From Stictocephala bisonia (lineage: Eukaryota > Arthropoda > Insecta > Hemiptera > Membracidae): a DNA stretch of 64,000 nt. Positions 56,545 through 64,000 of the stretch are shown here, piece by piece. The stretch's first letter is position 1; each line of letters begins with the position of its first letter. Made by a program: the position numbers and the translations under genes. The DNA is taken from NCBI GenBank assembly GCA_035578905.1, contig JAQJVL010000581.1, positions 319,001 to 383,000 on the forward strand, read 5' to 3'. The notes beneath the pieces were generated by a model. That model worked only from the letters and a program-made list of their open reading frames with translations. It was not told the origin of the DNA and did no database searches.

Positions 56545-56765
56545 TGCCCGGGTGCACCAAACCTGGGTCAACTTAACCCGAGTTTAACTTAACCCTCAAT
56601 GTTGCCAACCTAACCAAGAAACCTAAGAAAAGAGTTCTTAAAGAATTATGTAATTCAATATGAACTCTTTGTGAGTTCATTTTGAGTTCTAATTTTTCAG
56701 GTTGGCGGCATTGATGGTCAAGTTAAACTCGGGGTAAGTTAACCCAGCTTTGGTGCACCCGGGCA
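56545..56765. mobile_element. PIF/Harbinger-type MITE with TTA duplication
   Basis: The 221-bp unit is almost entirely two inverted arms. The left arm TGCCCGGGTGCACCAAACCT and the next ~45 bases match the complement of the right arm with a handful of mismatches. TTA flanks each side (56542-56544 and 56766-56768), the duplication of PIF/Harbinger elements. It has no coding capacity. Confidence 0.85.
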
Positions 56766-56787
56766 TTAGAAATCAATAGGCTGCGAG

Positions 56788-56972
56788 CAGCGATGCCAGA
56801 ATAGGGGAGCGGGGACACTGGAGACTACCACCTCTCCTCGGCCTTTTCCACTACGGTCTTTTTCTACGAACACAGTGCGTGCGTGCTAGAAAAGGACCGT
56901 GGAGAGGGACTGAAAGAGACCCAAGGAGAAGAGGTAGTTTCGAGCATCCCCTCCCTTTATCTGGCATCGCTG
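56788..56972. mobile_element. hAT-type MITE
   Basis: The 185-bp unit has inverted ends CAGCGATGCCAGA and TCTGGCATCGCTG, the standard hAT terminal form, and subterminal similarity (GGGAG and ACTACC-TCT blocks). The flanking octamers GCTGCGAG and ACCGCGAG agree at six of eight positions, consistent with an aged 8-bp duplication. Confidence 0.75.
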
Positions 56973-57079
56973 ACCGCGAGCAGTACACGTCGCAGCTGAG
57001 TGGCGCAGGTCAGCCAGTACTTAATAAAAAAAATCTCCATAAAAGCAGTACACCTCTGGTTAATACAATAGATCTGTGA

Positions 57080-57468
57080 ATAATAATACATTTATTTACC
57101 AGCCTGCTAATTGTTTGTTCTTTGTTTAACAACTACTGGTAGTTCATTTTTTAAATGTGGACGCATATAGGTAAATGAATGTTTGAAAAGAGCTTTATTA
57201 ACTTTTTGCTTGATAACCAATCACAGATCATTACCTCTTGATGGTAATGATAAAGTCTTCATGTCAGCACTATTGGCGCAGTGTTGTAATCCAGCTACCT
57301 GGGGACAAAGAGATGTACAGATTTTAGGCAAGAGGTTCTATACTCTGTCTTCTTAATACTGACATGGTATCCACTCAATGGTTACTATCGACATAGACAC
57401 TACTAGAAAAGTCTGGGGTGTCCATGTTGGGTGGTGAACCCATCCCCCACCAAAAAAGGAAGTCCAGC
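57080..57468. other. Spacer before the LTR
   Basis: There is nothing recognisable here beyond ordinary sequence. Confidence 0.4.
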
Positions 57469-58570
57469 TGTAACGAGGAATGGCTCGTCCAGAAAGCTAT
57501 AGGGTCACGGGCAGCACTCAGAGGGTTAAAACACAACTCTGCAGTTGAGTGGAAAAGAACGATTTATTGCAAAAAGTAAAAAGAAAAACTCAGGCAGAAG
57601 GCCACAATAACAAAATTACAATAAAAATGTAAATATACTAAACATACAAATGCAAAAAACAACATATAACATGTCAATAAGAATAGTAGTGCCCATCTAC
57701 TGAAGTCAAAAATTCAAAAATTGTAATTTCCTTTAACAGTAAGTAAAAAAAAAATTAAAAATTACAACAATATGAAAGAATTTACATTAAAATTTAGAAA
57801 GTTGAACAGAACAAATCATCCGGCAATTTAGCCCAAATCCATGACACCACCGAGGCTAGGCAGTAGGCCGGTGTTCCTAGGCTCTCCGACTTGGAAACAA
57901 TTTAAAACCTTTAAAATAATCCCCTTTTGGTGAAATTTAAATTAAGAAATAAGTATAGGATGGTACTGGTTTATCAAAAACTCACTAAACAATACAAATA
58001 ACAAAAATAGAAAACACAAACGAAACTTAACAACTAGGCCTAAATAGATTATAATTCATAAATTAAACAGAGCTAAAAATAAATTTTGAAGCAATAAATA
58101 AATATTCATAATAACAGGAAAATAACAAATTTTAAGAAATAAGAAAAATAAAATAAACTAATTAATAGCTAACCAAAATATACTTTTCAAAAATATAACA
58201 TGTTCAAAAATAAATATGGCTTATATCATAATAAAATTTAGTAACAAGTTTATTTATTTTTTAATTTGGGCTATGTTCTTTTGTAAAGTAAAAGTCGATT
58301 CTCCTAGACCTAGTCTCACTGTTTTACCAATTATAAAATGTTCATCCCCCAGCTCAGCTACCAGGGACTACAAGAACAGACTGACCTGAGGATAGAAGGG
58401 AGGCTCCCAAAAGTTGTAAGGTGAGCTGCTGAGGAGCAAACATGACTCTTATTACATGGTTCCCAGGCCAGGCCAGCACAGTCCAAGTGGCAGGTGGTAG
58501 GGGCAAAAGTCCTACATGAGGATCCCGAATTACAGACCCAAACATGACACATTAGTAAGCACAAAAAAAA

Positions 58571-58602
<32 letters not shown>

Positions 58603-60620
58603 AAAAAAAAAAAACAGAAAATTACAACATAAGAACAGAGATGATATCCCCCTACTCATCCCACACCTGAGTAGATTATTACTTTCAGGTATATAATTGT
58701 AAAATAATTAAAACAACAACATTGTGAGTCAAACAGGAAGCTTTATTACTGAATAAGCCTATTTTTGATATGTGTCAAAAATTAATATTAAATTACACAG
58801 TAAATGGTTATTGATATATTATTATTAAAATTAGTAAATTATACCTTATTAAAATACATAAATAAATATATAGGAGCCAGAAACTAAAAGGAGGAATAAT
58901 TGGATTAGCTCATTATCCATCTAACTCCTGAACCCTGGGTAACAAAAAAAAAAATAAATATATATATATAGGAGCCAGAAACTAAAAGGAGGAATAGTTG
59001 GATTAGCTCATCATCCCTCTAACTCCTGAACCCTGGGTAACAAAAAAAAAAAAATAAATAAATAAAACAACCCGATCAGTAATCAGTTACTAAACAACTT
59101 TTCCCTGAAATAGAAAACAATTTAATAAGCCTTTTTTATAATTGGAAAATTTAGACAGGGACAAATGTAATAGGTGCACCTAACTCGTAAACATCCTCGT
59201 CGAGACATTGTGGCAAAAAGAGACGAGGCACCCTCCTGCTGCTCCCCCACCACCACTTTCGCTAACATTTTGTAACTTAAAAACAATGAACTTTGTTGGT
59301 GATGGCCAGAAAGCTGCAGTCAGGTTTCGTAGTGTTTTTACATGTTGAAGGAGGGAGCGGTTACATCATTTCTAACTGAGACTTCAAACTAAAATACTAA
59401 AAATTAACTAAAAACGGTATAATGAAATTGAGTTAAACAAGTTTACGTAAAAGCATAGATAATATATCATATATATATAGGCCCAGAATCCAGCATGTAT
59501 TTGCCAAACAATTCAGGCCAACGGTGGTTCAGACAATGAGAAAAGCATTCAGAATATATTAAAAAAAAAAAAAAATTAGGCTGCAAAACTTTCTAACAAT
59601 AAAATCAGGTTTAAACAAAATAGGTATTTAACAAATTATTTAACAGAATTACGTATATTGAAAATGACAAAGACTGAACAGGTATATAGGCTATTGGCGC
59701 TGAACATACATTGGCTGAAAAGAACCGCTGTCTACTTGAGCGGTAAAGGAGAGATGAGAAAATTAAATATTTATATAAATTGATTCGAAGGACCAGGGAA
59801 TTTTATATTAAAAAACGCCCAAAAAGTTAATGTCTATAGAGAGAGTTCGTGGATAATTTGTTGTTACAAAATGGGACAAAATGTCGAGTAATATATTGAT
59901 GCTTACAAAAATAAATAAAGTTACACACATGAAAATGATGGAACAGTACCTTGTCCAATATTCCGATGAGATGAAGGAAGGTCTGGAGACAACCGTTGGT
60001 GACGTGGTAGCTAGGTCCACCAATGTCCTGGTGCAATGGAGGGAAACGCAACGAACGACAGTTCTCACTTCAGTTCGTCTTGAGTCTTCTTGACACGAAT
60101 CGCGGTAGAACGCTTTCGCAATGTTTCATCTGCCACGGAAGCGCGCACAAGGAAGTTCTAGAAGATCTTGAAGCACAGATTACAATGGGAATTTACAAGA
60201 GATATTAAAAGACGTTTAAGAGTGGTTAATAGAGATTTAGAGATAAAATATAGAGACAAAACGAGGCAGAGGGCCTCCAAAAGAGAGAAATTATGTAAAT
60301 TAGAGAAGTTTACATCAACAGTGTAGTGTGCAGCAGGGACGTTACCAGACTGGGGTGGCGTAAACCCCGCGTCGATGCAAAACCGTTTTTAGAACAGTGC
60401 ATTCCAACCAATCAGATTCAAGACGACTGACTACGTCATATCGCCTGATTTATATCGCTTCGAAAGCGTTATCCCCCTCTCTCTTTCTCTCTGTTGAGAT
60501 GTTTCAAATTAAAAAATAAGACAACTTAAAATGCGCTCTTGGCTTAAAAACTATTTCTTAATGCTAAAGTGTTAACACATTAAATGGTATTAGAAAACCT
60601 TAAAATATAAGTACTGAACA
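57469..60620 (-). repeat. Putative 3' LTR of the BEL/Pao element, unusually long
   Basis: On the minus strand the region after the integrase shows a polypurine tract CAAGGGGGCCGGAA (60634-60621), then TGTTCAGTAC at 60620, the TG start of an LTR. A matching CA end lies at 57469 (...CTCGTTACA), with an AATAAA signal at 57568-57563 shortly before it. A 3.15 kb LTR is long for BEL/Pao, so it may contain an unrecognised insertion. The 5' LTR is outside the window, so the limits cannot be proved. It includes a 95-bp tandem duplication and a long A-rich tract at 58563-58614. Confidence 0.5.
58863..59055. repeat. Tandem duplication of about 95 bp
   Basis: GGAGCCAGAAACTAAAAGGA and about 70 further bases, ending in CCTGAACCCTGGGTAACAAA, occur at about 58873 and again at about 58971 with few differences. 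Confidence 0.85.
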
Positions 60621-60634
60621 TTCCGGCCCCCTTG

Positions 60635-63600
60635 AAGCATTGTAGGCTTCAACAACAAAGTCACACAATAGAAAATCACACCACACAATTTTTAGAGATT
60701 GGGGCACGGAACTAGAAAAGAGATTTTAGTCAGTGGGCAGAGGAAACACCTTTACCACTGGTCTAGTAAGGTGTCATTTGAAGTGCGTAAGTCCACCACG
60801 CGCACAACACCATCAGTCCCTGGGTGTACGGCGGTAACACTGAGCCAGAGGGCCACGAGGAGGGGCGGAGAGTTCTGGTTGCACTAGCACGAGATCACGA
60901 CTTTGATATTTTCACGTGGTTGGGTCCACTTATAACGTTGCTGGAGCGTATGCAGGTATTCCAGCTGCCATCGTTTCCAGATGCGTTGGTGAAGAGCTTG
61001 AACCAAACTGCCAATGTCGTAGGCGAGTTGTCCGGTGCGTCGAGGAGGTCAGGGTTCTGGGACCGACGCTAGGGGGGCACCAATCAAGAAATGCCCCGGA
61101 GTGAGAGGCAGATAAGTCAGCAGGATCGCTGGAGAGTGGAGTGAGTGGCCGCGAGTTAGCAAGGGCCTCTATCTGAGTGACGAGTGTCATAAATTCTGGC
61201 AGTGTCAGGATGTGGTCTCCCATGACACGACGCAAGTGGTGTTTGGTGCTTTTCACAGCGTTCTCCCATAGTCCACCTTGGTGGGGAGCAGCAGGAGTGT
61301 TGAACTTGAAGTCGATACCCTCGAGGAGTAGTGAAGTGAAGCAGCTTTTTCTGCGAATTCGGTTGAGAACAATGTTTCCTTTAAGATATTTTGAAGGGCG
61401 TTATCAGCACGACATAGTTCGTACCACAATCGGGAAAACAATTGAACACACAGACCTCGTCGAGATACAAAGGCTGTGAGTGCTGCAATAAAGGCGTCGT
61501 GGTCAAGTCTGTCACCACTTCAAGATGCACAGCCTTGTGTGACCATAAACACAAATACACAATATACACCTTTATGTGTCGAATGCCACGGAGATTTAAC
61601 CACCTTTGCGTTGAATGGTCCACAGAAGTCCGTTCCAGTGGACAAGAATGGTCGAGCGGGAGTCACTCGTGACGGAGGGAGGTCGCCCATTAGTGGGGCT
61701 TGATTTCGTTGGCTTGTTTCTAAAACATGTTAGACATTGGAAAATGCGTGAGCGTATGACGCTGCCGCGCCAGAGAATCCACACGAATTGGGATAACAGA
61801 GGACTTGCGTTAGCTGTGGTCCCAGCATGGAGATTTGAGCGGTGGGATGATGATCCCACAATGAGGTTTTACAACATGGTGTATCTTGGGTAGAAGAACT
61901 GGATGGACGGACGTCCGTGTTGTGACAGGGAAGAACGGTAGTTGAGACGCCCACCAACACGTAGAATGCCTTGCGTGTCCCAGAACCGGTTTCAGGGCTC
62001 TGAATTCTTGTTGAGCAGGGACGCCCAGAGCGTAGTGACTGATCTGTCCGTCTGCAAATGCAAGATTGCTGGACGAGGCCTGAAGATCTTGAGCTGAGCT
62101 TTGGAGATCTCGGGATGGGGAGAGATGTCCCTTGAGACGATTAGCGCTACGGCAATTGTGTACGAACGCAGGAACTAGAGCAAAAATTCGCTCAAGTTTT
62201 TCCACACACTACGAGAAATTCGTCAGAAGGTCCCGGTCCTTCTGCGGAATGGTTAGTTAGGACGACTAGCGCGTCTTCTTGAGCTCATCGGACGATGAGA
62301 GGTTCACAGGATGAACTGCTTAGAGGGCAGTCCTGTTGAGGGAGGCTGAGCCACGGTGGTCCCCGTCCACCTAGAGAGTGTGGTTCATAAGCTGGGAGGC
62401 AGAAATGCCCCGTGATGCGCAGTCTGCTGGGTTGTCAGTTCCTGCTATATGTCGCCATGAGTCGGGTGATACGAGTTCTTGGATCTGGAAACTCGGTTTG
62501 AAACATACGTCTTAAGCCTATAAGGCGGAGTTCGTAGCCATGTGAGTACTACTGTTGAGTCACACCATAAAAAGGTGGTTTGAGGGGGTGATTGTCTCCT
62601 TAAATATTGACTGACAATGAGTTGTTATCTTAGCGAGCAGATGCGCTCCGCAAAGCTCGAGACGCGGAAGTGTCACTCGTTTCAAAGGAGCGACGCGTGT
62701 TTTCGCCATTATGGGGCCGAATGATGACGTCACCTGTCGAAAGCTGGCAGCGGAAAATACAACACCGCACTATATCCACTTTCTGACGCATCAGAGAATC
62801 CATGGAGTTCTACGGCGCAAGGAGAGTGAGAGTGGGGAAAACGCTCGAGGAATTGAGACATGCACTATGTGCTGCACGTCAGTGATGAATGAGTGCCATT
62901 TTTCGCAAGTTCGGATGGCAAGGGTTCATCCCAAGACAGACCTGTAGTCCCAGAGGAGTTGCATAAAGCATTTTGCCTGCATTATGCAAGGAGAGAGAAA
63001 TCCACAGGGATCATATATCTTGGCTATTAAGCTCAAGACATAGCGTTTGGTAGGGCGCTCGTCAGGCGGTATGTTAAGAGAGTATGTGAAACAATCCGTG
63101 GTAGGCGACCAATGTAAACCAAGGATAGAGAACTGCGGAGATAGAGATTCTTGCAGAAACACTGGAGACTCGCGATGTCCTTCCGGCAGAGCTTGGAGTA
63201 GGCGAGTAGAGTTAGAGACCCACTTCCGGAGTTCGGAAACCTCCTTGACGCAGTAGACGGATGAGCTGCTCCTGCAGTTCTAAGGCCGATTCCTCTGTGT
63301 CCGCACCGGAGATGATGTCGTCCACGTAGGTCTGAGTCCTCAGCACGCATGCAGCGGAGGGGAAGTTCCCACCTTCGTCGTCTGCAAGTTGGTGCAGAGT
63401 CTTGATCGCCAAGTAGGGAGAGGTATTCATGCCGTAAGTAACAGTGTTCAATTGATATGTTGAGAGAGGATCCTTGGATGGTCACGCCATAAGATAAGTT
63501 GAAATTTCCGGTCATCTGGATGTACTCGGATTTGCCGATACATCTGACGGATGTCACAGCAAAAAACAATATTATGACACCTGAAGTGAAGTAGTATGTC

Positions 63601-64000
63601 ACAAATATTTGTTTGGAATTTGCGCCCGGATCAATAAGACATCGTTGAGAGAAACACCAGTACTGGTCTTGCAACTCGCATCAAAGACAGTACGGAGTTT
63701 TGTTGGTGGAACTATTTTCCTTTAGCACCCCATGGTGGGGGAGGAAATAGTGTGGCTTAGTTAAATCAGGATTTTAAACTTTGGCCATGTTGGTCGAGAG
63801 ATTGATATTCACTGATAAAATCGTGATAGAGTTGAGATAAGTGAGGTTGAGCGTTTAATTTCCGCTCGAGAGAATGAAATCGGCGCTCAGCAATAGGCTG
63901 AGGACGATCCTAGGGCAGAATGATTCTCCTTAAACGGAAGTCGAACGGTGTAGCGTCCGGTTTCATCTCGAGAGTGAGAAGTGGCGAAGTGAGCATCACA
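60635..64000 (-). pseudogene. BEL/Pao retrotransposon pol, decayed, runs off the right edge
   Basis: From 64000 downwards on the minus strand: the protease-RT junction (HSRDETGRYTVRLPF near 63980-63925), RT with the catalytic box TYVDDIISGADT in 63451-63212, and the RT-RNase H connection in 63162-62926 (ILGLHWSPTTDCFTYS, AKIYDPCGFLSP). Next is the integrase zinc region (62205-61730) and the integrase core (61700-61253), with motifs VHLEVVTDLTT and PDCGTNYV. The C-terminal part (61256-60930) has HHLRRVMGD and LANSRPLTPLSSDP. These are distinctive BEL/Pao motifs. Frames change many times, so it is inactive. No env-like region is seen before the LTR. Confidence 0.85.

Noticed and set aside
58354..58564. 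Two overlapping 63-68-codon ORFs
   Set aside because: They lie in the putative LTR, in a segment repeated at 52.3 kb where the frames are not kept.
60635..61000. Possible env-like third ORF after the BEL integrase
   Set aside because: The integrase C-terminus is followed within a few hundred bases by the polypurine tract; there is no room and no signal peptide or membrane segment.

Overview
This is eukaryotic, AT-rich, intron-bearing insect chromosomal DNA. The evidence is GT-AG introns, metazoan host genes, and a dense load of piggyBac, Tc1/mariner, pogo, hAT, Helitron, Penelope, Jockey/CR1-like and BEL/Pao elements. A hemipteran is my guess from the general look; the sequence does not settle the order. 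There are no bacterial genes, operons or CRISPR arrays.

Only two host genes can be supported. One is an RNF216/TRIAD3-like ubiquitin ligase on the minus strand: coding exon 1 at 26971-25821 and exon 2 at 12265-12097, with a 13.5 kb intron between them. Its catalytic RBR part is not in the window. The other is the catalytic subunit of Ser/Thr protein phosphatase 6 on the plus strand: exons at 41665-41748, 41907-42002 and 51575-51782, with the rest beyond 51782. Both have introns swollen by mobile elements.

Layout. 0.3-9.25 kb (-): a decayed non-LTR retrotransposon whose upstream ORFs carry an MBD-like domain, a Ulp1/SENP-type cysteine protease, an SGNH-type esterase and a macro domain, followed by endonuclease and reverse transcriptase. 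A 2,975-bp piggyBac element (3267-6241, TTAA duplication) is inserted in it. This domain combination is the most unusual thing in the window. 12.1-25.8 kb: RNF216-like intron 1, holding a pogo/Tigger-like element (13730-20288) that contains a Penelope-like element, which contains a LINE. It also holds two head-to-tail Helitrons (21161-22456) and a ~180-bp tandem array (23100-23840). 27.3-41.1 kb: a graveyard of LINE fragments, a half-kilobase TG array, a Tc1/mariner-type fragment and a Jockey element. 41.1-51.8 kb: PP6, with a tRNA-derived SINE just upstream. Its second intron holds a mariner-type element with an intact ORF and an identifiable empty paralogous site, a 540-bp diverged tandem repeat, and two LINEs, one with an uninterrupted 742-codon ORF. 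52-64 kb: an LTR-related repeat, a decayed hAT transposase, two MITEs (PIF/Harbinger-type and hAT-type), and a decayed BEL/Pao element that runs off the right edge.

Most transposon coding regions are broken. The exceptions are the mariner-type ORF (42663-43778), the LINE ORF (47246-49474) and, apart from one stop codon, piggyBac. Gene relationships are read by eye from motifs; no database search was possible.
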